NCBI GenBank assembly: GCA_964509125.1
Contig: CAZDVZ010000009.1
Span: 1 to 51,295 of the forward strand
Length of the DNA stretch: 51,295 nucleotides
Direction of reading: 5' to 3'
Origin: SIG653 sp964509125
GTDB taxonomy: Bacteria > Bacillota > Clostridia > Oscillospirales > CAG-382
The notes below the pieces were generated by a model. It was not told the origin of the DNA and made no database searches. It saw only the letters and a list, made by a program, of their open reading frames with translations. Shown one piece after another: positions 42,562 to 51,004 of this stretch (within the stretch, counting starts at the first letter, position 1; the number at the start of each line of letters is the position of its first letter). The translations under genes were made by a program, and so were the position numbers.

Positions 42562-43259
42562 GATAAATTCTCCTTTGCTATTCTTTCTGCTTGTGAAGGA
42601 CGAAGGTAAACGGGATTTAACTCATTAGGTATTAAAACGTCACCCCTTTTATATTTCTCATATCCACATAAAGCAACAGCGAGAGCATTTTGTTCTCTAA
42701 CGCTATCTTTTGCATAAAACAATTGGGCGTTTCCGCAATATAGACTTTTAAATACTTCTGATCCGTCTCCACAAATAACCGCCCTTCCAAAAGCAGAAAT
42801 TTTTTTCTCAATTTCTTCCGCAGAATCCGCAAGATCGTCCGTCAATCTTACAAGAGAATCATTTTCCCACTTAAACATTGCATAATAAAATTGATTTCTC
42901 CGAGCATCCATAAGCGGACATATAACACAGTCTGTACTTTGATTATAAGCCACCGCCTCTAAAGAAGAAACGGAAACGCACGGCTTATTTTCCGGAAATG
43001 CCATGCCCTTAACAGTAGTTACTCCTATTCTTACTCCGGTAAATGAACCCGGACCTGAAGTTATGGCAAAAAGATCAATATCAGACGCCTCAGCTCCATA
43101 AAGCTTTAAAACATCATCTATCATCATCATTATATTTTCGCTATGTTTAAGTTGGGTTTTTATAGTGAAAACCGAATATTTAACCGCTTTTCCATTTTCA
43201 ATATCAGCAATGGCAGCAGACGCCGTAACCGATGTTGTATCAAGAGCAAATATCAGCAT
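42558..43259 (-). CDS. tsaB: tRNA t6A modification subunit TsaB
   Basis: A protein of 233 residues, an ASKHA-fold paralogue that binds TsaD in the t6A complex. Seen: LIFALDTTSVTASAAI at the start, QLKHSENIMMMIDDVL, and FAITSGPGSFTGVRIGVTTVKGMA. The active site of TsaD is not present, as expected. It overlaps tsaE by 7 bases. The usual following genes rimI and tsaD are absent; rpiB follows instead. Confidence 0.92.
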   Translation of the reverse strand: MLIFALDTTSVTASAAIADIENGKAVKYSVFTIKTQLKHSENIMMMIDDVLKLYGAEASDIDLFAITSGPGSFTGVRIGVTTVKGMAFPENKPCVSVSSLEAVAYNQSTDCVICPLMDARRNQFYYAMFKWENDSLVRLTDDLADSAEEIEKKISAFGRAVICGDGSEVFKSLYCGNAQLFYAKDSVREQNALAVALCGYEKYKRGDVLIPNELNPVYLRPSQAERIAKENLS

Positions 43260-43672
43260 ATTGTTATTATCCTCTTTTCATCATCTTTTTTTATCTCAAC
43301 GGTATATGTCTTGCCGCACCATCCCGTATCAAACATATCGGCCCACTCTGCAACAACAACACCGCCACGGTCAAAATAATCGTCAAACCCACAAGCGTAT
43401 AAGTCATCAAAATTTTTCAATCGATAGAAGTCGAAGTGATAAACATTGGTTCCTTCACCTTCATACTCATTAACAACAGTAAACGTAGGACTATGAACGC
43501 TTTGGGCACATTCCGGCACAAGATATGAAACTATTCCCCGTGTAAAAGCAGTTTTTCCCGCTCCAAGCTCACCAATCAATGAAACAAAGTCGCCCGGACA
43601 AAGTTCTTCTGCAAACTGTTTTCCCACATTTTCAGTTTCCTCAACGGAATTTGAATAATATACTCTCTTCAT
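43253..43672 (-). CDS. tsaE: tRNA t6A modification ATPase TsaE
   Basis: A protein of 139 residues. It has the P-loop GELGAGKTAFTRG (about 34-46), SPTFTVVNEY and VYHFDFYRL (with the family His-Asp), and GVVVAEWAD. It is needed for turnover of the TsaBD complex in t6A37 formation on ANN-decoding tRNAs. It lies 9 bases after the sortase gene and overlaps tsaB. Confidence 0.93.
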   Translation of the reverse strand: MKRVYYSNSVEETENVGKQFAEELCPGDFVSLIGELGAGKTAFTRGIVSYLVPECAQSVHSPTFTVVNEYEGEGTNVYHFDFYRLKNFDDLYACGFDDYFDRGGVVVAEWADMFDTGWCGKTYTVEIKKDDEKRIITIC

Positions 43673-43681
43673 AATAATCCT

Positions 43682-44677
43682 CTAAAACGAAATAAATTCA
43701 GATAAGATTCCTGTTAAAACATACCTTCTGTCCTCTTCTGCGGCAACATTAGTACAAGTTATCAACGATACGATCCTGGATGATTTATTGTATGTCGGGT
43801 TTAATTGAACCGGTGAAAGAGACAACCGTTCTGATAAATAATCAACATAGGCTTCCTCTGAAGGAAATGACAATTTTAAATATGAATGGTCATCAACTTT
43901 GTAAGTGGAGAAAAATTTATAAATATAAACTCCATCCAAAGTAATTATTTCTATTTCCATATTTTTAGCCATCGCTTTTCTTGATGACGTATTGTCATAA
44001 AAGTCCTTAATGCATCGGAACATACTTCCGTTCGTCATACAATGACCATATATTACCAAATTATAATTATCCAAAAGCTTATCTTTAGTACGACAATCAG
44101 CCATTATTGATCCCGCTTTTAAACTGGAGCCGTCATACGTATGGGACATATAGTATTTATTATCTGTTCCCAACAATATAGGATAATCAACGACAGTGCC
44201 ATTGATTCTGATCCAACCATAAACATCGTCGTTTTGCTTTTGCAGTTCAACCAAAGTATTATATATTTCCTTATAATATTCAGGCGGTTCGGCAACATCG
44301 AAATCTATAAGATCCTTTTCGCCACCAACAAAAGACAAAAGATCATTTGACGCACTTCCTTGATTGATCTTATTTTGTTTTAAAACGGCACTTTGACCTG
44401 ATGTGGAAGATTTGATTTTGGAATAAAAATCGTCTGTTTTTTTTGTTTCTATGGAATTTAAAACAATGTTATATAACGAAAAAACAAAAAGGCCAACAAA
44501 AAAAGAAAATGTGAAAAAAGTGATGAGTCTATTTAAAGTAAAAATGTTTTTTTTCTTTGCTTCAAATGAGCAACTTACATCTTTGGATGTAAATTCTTCA
44601 AGTGACTTTACAAAGATATTGTTGTTTTCTTCTGTGCTTAAATTTGTAAAATCATTTTCGGTTTTGTTTGTGTTCAT
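43682..44677 (-). CDS. srtB: Class B sortase
   Basis: A protein of 331 residues. The ATG at 44677 has CGGAGG 5 bases upstream; an in-frame GTG further up overlaps that site. A cytoplasmic acidic segment of about 45 residues precedes one transmembrane helix (about 50-70). The sortase domain (about 140-331) has the catalytic His212 in YGHCMTNGSMF, Cys308 in LITCTN, and Arg near 317. Class B sortases attach proteins such as NPQTN-type substrates or build pili. No substrate with a sorting signal is encoded in the window. First gene of an operon with unrelated housekeeping genes; the promoter is at 44710-44738. Confidence 0.88.
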   Translation of the reverse strand: MNTNKTENDFTNLSTEENNNIFVKSLEEFTSKDVSCSFEAKKKNIFTLNRLITFFTFSFFVGLFVFSLYNIVLNSIETKKTDDFYSKIKSSTSGQSAVLKQNKINQGSASNDLLSFVGGEKDLIDFDVAEPPEYYKEIYNTLVELQKQNDDVYGWIRINGTVVDYPILLGTDNKYYMSHTYDGSSLKAGSIMADCRTKDKLLDNYNLVIYGHCMTNGSMFRCIKDFYDNTSSRKAMAKNMEIEIITLDGVYIYKFFSTYKVDDHSYLKLSFPSEEAYVDYLSERLSLSPVQLNPTYNKSSRIVSLITCTNVAAEEDRRYVLTGILSEFISF

Positions 44678-44709
44678 TTTAACCTCCGTTCGCACAACAA
44701 TCCTTATAT

Positions 44710-44738
44710 ATTATAACTCTAATCTATCCAATATTCAA
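44710..44738 (-). promoter_or_regulatory. Promoter of the srtB-tsaE-tsaB-rpiB-dnaC-rnhA operon
   Basis: On the minus strand TTGAAT (44733-44738), 17-base spacer, a perfect TATAAT (44710-44715), about 35 bases before the srtB start. Confidence 0.7.
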
Positions 44739-44811
44739 TAGGTATTTTTAAAATTAGTCAAAAACAACAAAAAAATTTTCCACCCGAAGGGCAAAAATTC
44801 TTAATTGACTG

Positions 44812-44840
44812 TTGACAATCAGACCAAAAAGGTATAAAAT
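44812..44840 (+). promoter_or_regulatory. Promoter of tig
   Basis: A perfect TTGACA (44812-44817), 17-base spacer, TAAAAT (44835-44840). The leader to the tig ATG is about 80 nt and AT-rich, and I see no clear regulatory structure in it; no CIRCE-like repeat was seen. Confidence 0.75.
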
Positions 44841-44925
44841 ACCTAATGTGTATTCGTATGTGCTTTTTAAAGCGCATATATTATAATAAAAATAAAAAAT
44901 AACATAAATTCAAGGAGTAAAACAA

Positions 44926-46200
44926 ATGAGTTTTCAAAACATCAAAGACATTGAAAAAAACAAAAAGGAATGTGAGCTTTTCCTTTCTGCGTCAGATCTC
45001 CAAGCTGAGGTTTCGAAGGTTTACAAGAAAAATGTATCCAAAATCGTTATCCCCGGTTTCAGAAAAGGTAAAGCACCAAGAAACATTATTGAAAAAATGT
45101 ACGGTAAAGGTGTATTTGAAGAAGAAGCCATTGACAATATTCTTCCCGACCTTTATTCTGCCGCAGCAGAAGAAGCTGATTTTACAATAGTTTCCAAACC
45201 TGAAGTTGATATCGCCTCCCGCGATGACAACGGAATTACATTCAAATTTTCATTTTTCGTAAAACCTGATGTTACAGTTAAAGAATACAAAGGATTGAAG
45301 GCAAAGAAAGAGATTTCCGAAGTTACTGATGACGACATTGATAATGAAATAGATTCTGTTCGCAAACGCAATTCCAGGACTATCACCGTTGAAGGAGCAG
45401 CAGAAAACGGAGACATAGCTGTTATTGATTACAAAGGATTTGTAGACGATGTTGCATTTAAAGGCGGAGAAGATCAAGGTCACAGCCTCACACTCGGCTC
45501 AGGTAGCTTCATTCCGGGTTTTGAAGACCAGCTTGTTGGTAAAAAAGCAGGAGACGAAGTTGACGTTAACGTAACATTCCCGGAAGATTATCACGCTGCC
45601 GACCTTGCTGGTAAAGCTGCTGTATTTAAAGTTAAAGTAAACGAAGTAAAACGCAACGAACTTCCGGTTCTTGACGATGAATTTGTTAAAGACGTTTCCG
45701 AATTCTCCACTTTGGATGAATATAAGAGTGATATAAAGGCTAAGATAGAAAAGAGAAAAGAACGCGAAGCAGAATCTGTTTTCGAAAATGCTCTTTACGA
45801 TCTCCTTATTGAGAATTTGGAAGGTGACATTCCCGAATGTATGTTTGAAAATGAGATTGACAATATTCTCAGAGATTATGAATATAATCTTCGTTATCAA
45901 GGAATCGATTTTGATACTTATCTAAAATACACAGGTCAAACAATGGAGCAGATCAGAGAAAGCGTTAAACCTCGTGCAGAAAAAGGAATTAAAAGGACTC
46001 TCGCACTTGAATATATCGGCAAAACAGAAAACATTGTTCCTACAGCAGACGACTATGAAGAAGAATACAAAAAACTTGCCGCTGACTATAATATGAAAGT
46101 AGAAGAAGTTAAAGAAAAACTTCCCGAATCTGCAATTACAGAACAACTCACACTCAGAAAGGCATTTGACCTTGTTAAATCTTCCGCTGTTGCAGAATAA
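44926..46200 (+). CDS. tig: Trigger factor (ribosome-bound chaperone and prolyl isomerase)
   Basis: A protein of 424 residues, near the usual 430. The ribosome-binding domain (1-115) has the signature GFRKGKAPRNIIEKMYG (about 43-59). The FKBP-type prolyl isomerase domain is near 150-240 (GDIAVIDYKGFVDDVAFKGGEDQGHSL and GFEDQLVGKKAGDE). The C-terminal helical chaperone domain follows. CAAGGAG lies before the ATG. It is followed by clpP (31 bases) and clpX (14 bases), the standard tig-clpP-clpX order. Confidence 0.96.
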   Translation: MSFQNIKDIEKNKKECELFLSASDLQAEVSKVYKKNVSKIVIPGFRKGKAPRNIIEKMYGKGVFEEEAIDNILPDLYSAAAEEADFTIVSKPEVDIASRDDNGITFKFSFFVKPDVTVKEYKGLKAKKEISEVTDDDIDNEIDSVRKRNSRTITVEGAAENGDIAVIDYKGFVDDVAFKGGEDQGHSLTLGSGSFIPGFEDQLVGKKAGDEVDVNVTFPEDYHAADLAGKAAVFKVKVNEVKRNELPVLDDEFVKDVSEFSTLDEYKSDIKAKIEKRKEREAESVFENALYDLLIENLEGDIPECMFENEIDNILRDYEYNLRYQGIDFDTYLKYTGQTMEQIRESVKPRAEKGIKRTLALEYIGKTENIVPTADDYEEEYKKLAADYNMKVEEVKEKLPESAITEQLTLRKAFDLVKSSAVAE

Positions 46201-46231
46201 TTTAGTAATATACTTTGAAAGGTGAAATATT

Positions 46232-46813
46232 ATGGCACTCGTTCCAATGGTAGTAGAGCAAACCGATAGAGGTGAACGCTCATATGACATCTATTCTCGT
46301 CTTTTAAATGACAGAATTATTTTCCTTTGTGATGAAGTTAATGATGTAACTGCATCTCTCGTGGTTGCCCAACTTCTCTTTTTGGAAGCTCAGGATAGTG
46401 AAAAAGATATTTATCTCTATATAAACTCCCCCGGCGGGTCTGTAACTGCCGGTATGGCTATTTATGACACAATGAATTATATCAAATGTGATGTATCAAC
46501 CATATGTGTTGGAATGGCGGCAAGCATGGGTGCCTTTCTTCTTTCATCGGGAACAAAAGGCAAAAGGCTTGCCCTGCCCAATAGCGAGATAATGATCCAT
46601 CAACCTCTTGGAGGTATGCAAGGTCAAGCAACCGATATAAAAATCCATGCTGAAAGACTTTCAAGGATCAAAGATAACCTTAACAAAATTCTCGCTTCCA
46701 ATACAGGCAAGGATTTAAAAACTATCGAAGCCGACACCGAACGCGATAACTTTTTTACTGCAACAGAAGCTTTAGAATACGGACTCGTTGACAAGGTTAT
46801 TGAAAATCGATAA
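46232..46813 (+). CDS. clpP: ATP-dependent Clp protease proteolytic subunit
   Basis: A 193-residue serine protease forming the two-ring chamber. The nucleophile Ser is in GMAASMGAFLLSSG and the His in SEIMIHQPLGG; the Asp lies further downstream in the handle. The N-terminal MALVPMVVEQTDRGERSYDIYSRLL is typical, with a short propeptide at most. AAAGGTG precedes the ATG. Works with ClpX, encoded next. Confidence 0.97.
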   Translation: MALVPMVVEQTDRGERSYDIYSRLLNDRIIFLCDEVNDVTASLVVAQLLFLEAQDSEKDIYLYINSPGGSVTAGMAIYDTMNYIKCDVSTICVGMAASMGAFLLSSGTKGKRLALPNSEIMIHQPLGGMQGQATDIKIHAERLSRIKDNLNKILASNTGKDLKTIEADTERDNFFTATEALEYGLVDKVIENR

Positions 46814-46827
46814 AAGGAGCCTTATAG

Positions 46828-48108
46828 ATGGCTAATAATTCCAAAACATGCTCTCTTTGTGGGAAGCAAACAAGAAATTACGCTTCCCTCGATCTAAGTG
46901 GGATTCCCATAGAGGTTTGTAACAACTGTATAAGTATGTGTGTTGAAATCAGCGATTCTTACAACAGAAGCTTAGATGTTAAGCCGAAAGAAGTTGAAGA
47001 TACATCGTTGAGTTTTGAAACTCTTCCCAAACCGGAGGAAATCAAAGCTGTTCTTGATGCATATGTTGTAGGTCAAGACGAAGCAAAAATTGCTTTATCT
47101 GTTGCTGTTTACAATCACTATAAGCGGATATTATCCATTCCCACGGAAAAGAGCAAGAAGAAAAAAACAAAATCAGATGATGAAAAACCAGAATCCAAAC
47201 CTTTAAACACCGAGGTTGAACTTGAAAAAAGCAATGTTCTTCTTTTGGGGCCGACAGGGGTAGGAAAAACATTACTTGCCAGAACACTTGCAAAGACACT
47301 TTCTGTTCCTTTTGCCATAGCAGATGCAACTACATTAACAGAAGCAGGTTACGTGGGCGAAGATGTTGAAAATATCCTCTTAAGGCTGATTCAAGCTGCG
47401 GATTATGATGTTTCAAAAGCTGAAAAAGGCATTATTTACATTGACGAAATTGACAAAATTGCTCGTAGAAGCGAGAATCGTTCTATTACAAGAGATGTTT
47501 CCGGAGAAGGCGTTCAGCAAACTTTGCTCAAAATTCTTGAAGGAACAATTTCAAACGTACCTCCTCAAGGTGGAAGGAAACATCCAAACCAAGAATATAT
47601 ACAAATAAACACATCTAATATATTGTTTATTTGCGGTGGCGCATTTGACGGTCTCCCCTCTCTGATTGAAAAGAGGATGGGAAAACAGTTGATAGGTTAT
47701 GGGTCAGAAATAATTGCTAAAGAAGACAGAGACGCAAGCAAATCGTACTCCAAGGTAACGCCCCATGACTTGATAAAATTTGGAATGATACCCGAACTCG
47801 TAGGAAGGATTCCCGTAATTGTTTCTCTTAATCCTTTAGATGAAGAGGCATATATAAAAATTCTTAATGAGCCCAAGAATTCACTGATCAAACAATATAA
47901 AAAGCTTTTGGAGCTTGATGGAGTTAAGCTTGAATTTACAGATGAAGCTGTAAAGAAAATCGCTCAGAAAGCAAGAAAAATCAACACGGGCGCAAGAGGT
48001 CTTCGTTCAATTATGGAAAAACTCATGCAAAAATATATGTATGAAGTTCCTTCTAACAAGTCAATGAAAAAATTAGTTATAACAGAAAATGATATTTCAG
48101 ATGACTAA
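46828..48108 (+). CDS. clpX: Clp protease ATP-binding subunit ClpX
   Basis: A 426-residue AAA+ unfoldase. The N-terminal zinc-binding domain has CSLCGKQ and CNNCI. Walker A is GPTGVGKT (about 141-148), the pore loop GYVGEDVE follows, Walker B is IIYIDEIDK, and GARGLRSIMEKLM marks the C-terminal subdomain. A lysine-rich segment (KSKKKKTKSDDEKPESK) just before the Walker A region is longer than in many homologues. AAGGAG precedes the ATG. It is the last gene of the operon, ended by a bidirectional terminator. Confidence 0.97.
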   Translation: MANNSKTCSLCGKQTRNYASLDLSGIPIEVCNNCISMCVEISDSYNRSLDVKPKEVEDTSLSFETLPKPEEIKAVLDAYVVGQDEAKIALSVAVYNHYKRILSIPTEKSKKKKTKSDDEKPESKPLNTEVELEKSNVLLLGPTGVGKTLLARTLAKTLSVPFAIADATTLTEAGYVGEDVENILLRLIQAADYDVSKAEKGIIYIDEIDKIARRSENRSITRDVSGEGVQQTLLKILEGTISNVPPQGGRKHPNQEYIQINTSNILFICGGAFDGLPSLIEKRMGKQLIGYGSEIIAKEDRDASKSYSKVTPHDLIKFGMIPELVGRIPVIVSLNPLDEEAYIKILNEPKNSLIKQYKKLLELDGVKLEFTDEAVKKIAQKARKINTGARGLRSIMEKLMQKYMYEVPSNKSMKKLVITENDISDD

Positions 48109-48131
48109 TTATTTACATCTATATTTAAATA

Positions 48132-48170
48132 AACAGAGCCGACACAATTTGTCGACTCTGTTTTAATTTT
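48132..48170. terminator. Terminator after clpX
   Basis: A 12-bp stem with one mismatch (48133-48144 with 48150-48161) and a 5-base loop, followed by TTTT and a further T tract. The plus-strand A residues before it suggest that it also ends the minus-strand lipoprotein gene. Confidence 0.85.
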
Positions 48171-48214
48171 TCTCAAAAACGCTTACTGTCGCGCTTCAAA
48201 TTTCATGAAACTAT

Positions 48215-48838
48215 TTAAGCAGAAACATCTTCATCAGTAATGGAGACGGTATTATCCAATGATACGTCCGCATCGTCAGATTGTTCTTCCGCAGTCCATG
48301 ACGTAATAATTTCAACATTATTTCCCATAAGATATATCAGTATGTCATTATAAACAGGTTTTCCCTGAACATAGAGTGCCGAAGGTCCTCCATGAGCAAA
48401 AAACAGATTTTCCTCGTTCTTAATTGTAGGGCTTCCGTTAGAAAGGCAAAAAGCATTATAAGCTGTGGTATAATCTTCTTTATTATTGAAAAAGTAATAC
48501 TTATAATAAATAGATGCAGTATTATCTTCATTTTCGAAGATATACAAAACATACATATCCTTAGTTAATTTTTCATATTCCTCGTTTTTCATAGAGTCGC
48601 CGCATCTGCCGACAATACGTGTTGGGTCGGATGTGACGCCAAGAAATTCGGAAGGATCATTACAACCACTTTCTTCTCCGGGACGTATAAAATCTCCACC
48701 CGAATAATCATATGATACAACCGAAATATCGTTATAATATGTACCCACAGACGAAGAAGTAATTTCATCTTCAAAACCGCATCCTGATAATGATGCTAAT
48801 ACAACAGCTAAAAGTAAAAACGTAATTTTAAATTTCAT
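48215..48838 (-). CDS. Small lipoprotein of unknown function
   Basis: A protein of 207 residues that I do not recognise. A basic start (KFK), hydrophobic run and lipobox LSGC (about 18-21) make it a clear lipoprotein. The mature part is acidic and tyrosine-rich (YYNDISVVSYDYSGGDF, NTASIYYKYYFFNNKEDY) and ends in an Asp/Ser-rich tail. The ATG at 48838 follows GAAGTGAGG; the frame extends to a GTG inside that site. It lies 29 bases after the rhamnosidase-like gene and probably shares its transcript. Confidence 0.7.
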   Translation of the reverse strand: MKFKITFLLLAVVLASLSGCGFEDEITSSSVGTYYNDISVVSYDYSGGDFIRPGEESGCNDPSEFLGVTSDPTRIVGRCGDSMKNEEYEKLTKDMYVLYIFENEDNTASIYYKYYFFNNKEDYTTAYNAFCLSNGSPTIKNEENLFFAHGGPSALYVQGKPVYNDILIYLMGNNVEIITSWTAEEQSDDADVSLDNTVSITDEDVSA

Positions 48839-48867
48839 AATCCTCACTTCTCATATATCAAAATATC

Positions 48868-50955
48868 TCACAACAATATATTGTAATAATAAATTGGCAT
48901 AGCACTCCAGCCATGACAAAGGCTTCCTGCCCCCTCAAAAGCTTGCTCGCCGTCTAATGTTTCCCAAAATGTTGTCGCACCCTGTTCTAACATATATCCA
49001 TATTCTGTATCAAGCTGATTTAAAACATAATCTTTATAACCCTCTTTGTCAACAGAAAGCAAAGAATCAAATATGAAGCATTCCATGCTAAGCGATGCTT
49101 TAGTTATATTATCGGAATAAGCTATTTGTTCTGCAACAAAACTTACATTTTTATCCTCAACAGCACCGCAAAGCAACGCAAGGGCGTTTCCAAGTTGACT
49201 AAAATTATTGCTAATGTCGTCGTTCTTATATAACCCAACTGTTTCATCATAAAAAACTTCATTAATGCGTTTAATCATAGGCTCAATATACGGTGTATAA
49301 ATGTCTTCTTTTCCTGTTAATTCACAGAAATTAGCCATATTCTTCAGTGCAGAAACCATTAAGCAATTTATGGAAAGATCATATCTATTGGCATTGAGCT
49401 CACCAATAACACCGCTCATGCCGTCTGACCACTCGTAAAAATTCCACATATCTGAACCGGAAAAAGCAGGAAGCAAGTTATTATCCAAGCGAGAAGTAAA
49501 AGTACCCATAACGCTTTGAAGTACATCCCAAATTTCATTCAAAAATTCTTCATCGCCTGAATGTTCAACATATTCTTTTACCTGAGTAATAAAATGCAAG
49601 TTAAACGACGGTATATATAAATTCGTTCCACAAGGATGACAAATGGGCAAAAGATTATCTTCTGTCATACTTTCGGCAATTAACTTTAAATTTGCACGAG
49701 GAAATTCATATTCGCCAAAAGCATAATATCCGCAAAGCATTTGATTTCTACTGTCTAACGTATACATCGCTTGCTCTCGCCAAGGACAATCTTCGTAGTG
49801 ATCGTGCATACAACATATTAGAGTACGAACACATGCATCATAAATCTCTTTTCTCAAACCTGTAAGGTCTGTTTCAAGAACAGTTACAGGATAGACAACA
49901 GGCCTTACAGAAACATAAGTTATTTCTACGGGCTCTGTAAAGAAAAGCTCAACGTATCTGCATCCTAAGCGTAAAAATGGATTCATGTATGTGTTAGTTC
50001 CCGCTTTCAAATCAAAGCTAACACTAAAATCTCTTATACCGATATTTCTTCTAACACTTCCGTCAGCCAAATGCTCACCAAATGTTAGCAAAAGGGATTG
50101 TTCGTTTTCACTTTTGATTTCAAAATCAATAAAACCAACTTGTTCAGCTCCCAAATCGAAAATGTAATGAGAGTTATTTTCATTTAAAACGGTCGTAACA
50201 GGCACCTTATCTAAAAGCTCTGTTTTTTTACAAGGGCGAGGATAAAGTATGACCTCTTTTGATGTAACTACACTATTTGCAAAGCCAACGCCATTTCCCA
50301 TCATCCAATCGTCTTCTTTGTTTAAAGAATAATGGAAGGTATATCCAAGCTGTACGGAGATCGACTTTCTGGCATGATTACGGTATGCTTTGCTTAATCT
50401 CGATACAACAGATTCATCACTTTGCGCCACAACTTTTCCATCACTGACAATCTCAAAAAGAAGTCCGGGAGTTGACGGATAGTAAGTTGAAAAGCTATCG
50501 CTACCATTGTAATAAACAACAATACCGCATTTATTTGTTCCGCTTTGACAATATTCACTGATATCAACAGTATCGTATATCTTGTAATCCGGAAAATCAG
50601 GATATTGTCCAAAAGTTGCGAGAGTTCCGTTTACATATACAGCATAATTGCTGTCAGCGGAAATATTAATATCTACCTTTTCTCCGCCTTCAAATTCAAA
50701 ATAGAATTCAGCATATTCATCAGCAGAATATGTTTTACTTCTCCATATCCATTTGCTATTCTCAAACATAAGCTCTTCCTCTGAATTATCACCGTCATCG
50801 ATGCTTGAATCTTCATTTGAAACATCTGATGAATTTTCTTCGCTTGAAGTTGATTCATTATTTAAATCATTGGATTCATCAGATTTTCCACATGTTGTAA
50901 AGGACATCGCCGCCAAAAAAGCCAATAAAATTGAAATTAACTTTTTGCTCAACAT
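48868..50955 (-). CDS. Secreted alpha-L-rhamnosidase-like (GH78-type) lipoprotein
   Basis: A protein of 695 residues. A signal sequence is followed by Cys22 in TTC, an atypical lipobox, then a Ser/Glu/Asp/Asn-rich linker (about 25-60). N-terminal beta-sandwich modules, about 70-370, contain carbohydrate-binding-like sequence (FYFEFEGGEKVDINISADSN, and GVGFANS). The (alpha/alpha)6 barrel follows. HDHYEDCPWREQAMYTLDSR carries the Asp, Glu and Asp typical of the GH78 active site, and GATTFWETLDGEQ the probable general base Glu. The C-terminus reads SLCHGWSAMPIYYY. It probably cleaves rhamnose or a related sugar outside the cell. AAAGGAG precedes the ATG. Confidence 0.82.
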   Translation of the reverse strand: MLSKKLISILLAFLAAMSFTTCGKSDESNDLNNESTSSEENSSDVSNEDSSIDDGDNSEEELMFENSKWIWRSKTYSADEYAEFYFEFEGGEKVDINISADSNYAVYVNGTLATFGQYPDFPDYKIYDTVDISEYCQSGTNKCGIVVYYNGSDSFSTYYPSTPGLLFEIVSDGKVVAQSDESVVSRLSKAYRNHARKSISVQLGYTFHYSLNKEDDWMMGNGVGFANSVVTSKEVILYPRPCKKTELLDKVPVTTVLNENNSHYIFDLGAEQVGFIDFEIKSENEQSLLLTFGEHLADGSVRRNIGIRDFSVSFDLKAGTNTYMNPFLRLGCRYVELFFTEPVEITYVSVRPVVYPVTVLETDLTGLRKEIYDACVRTLICCMHDHYEDCPWREQAMYTLDSRNQMLCGYYAFGEYEFPRANLKLIAESMTEDNLLPICHPCGTNLYIPSFNLHFITQVKEYVEHSGDEEFLNEIWDVLQSVMGTFTSRLDNNLLPAFSGSDMWNFYEWSDGMSGVIGELNANRYDLSINCLMVSALKNMANFCELTGKEDIYTPYIEPMIKRINEVFYDETVGLYKNDDISNNFSQLGNALALLCGAVEDKNVSFVAEQIAYSDNITKASLSMECFIFDSLLSVDKEGYKDYVLNQLDTEYGYMLEQGATTFWETLDGEQAFEGAGSLCHGWSAMPIYYYNILL

Positions 50956-51004
50956 AATATCTCCTTTGTTTTAGTTTTATAGTAAATAGATATATACATA
51001 CCAT

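Noticed and set aside
44841..44925. CIRCE or CtsR-like heat-shock operator before tig
   Set aside because: No inverted repeat or GGTCAAA-type tandem repeat is visible in the tig leader.
48842..48858. 17-base exact match with 30902-30918
   Set aside because: It is AT-rich and includes a ribosome-site complement in both places; a match of this length in 51 kb of skewed composition can occur by chance.
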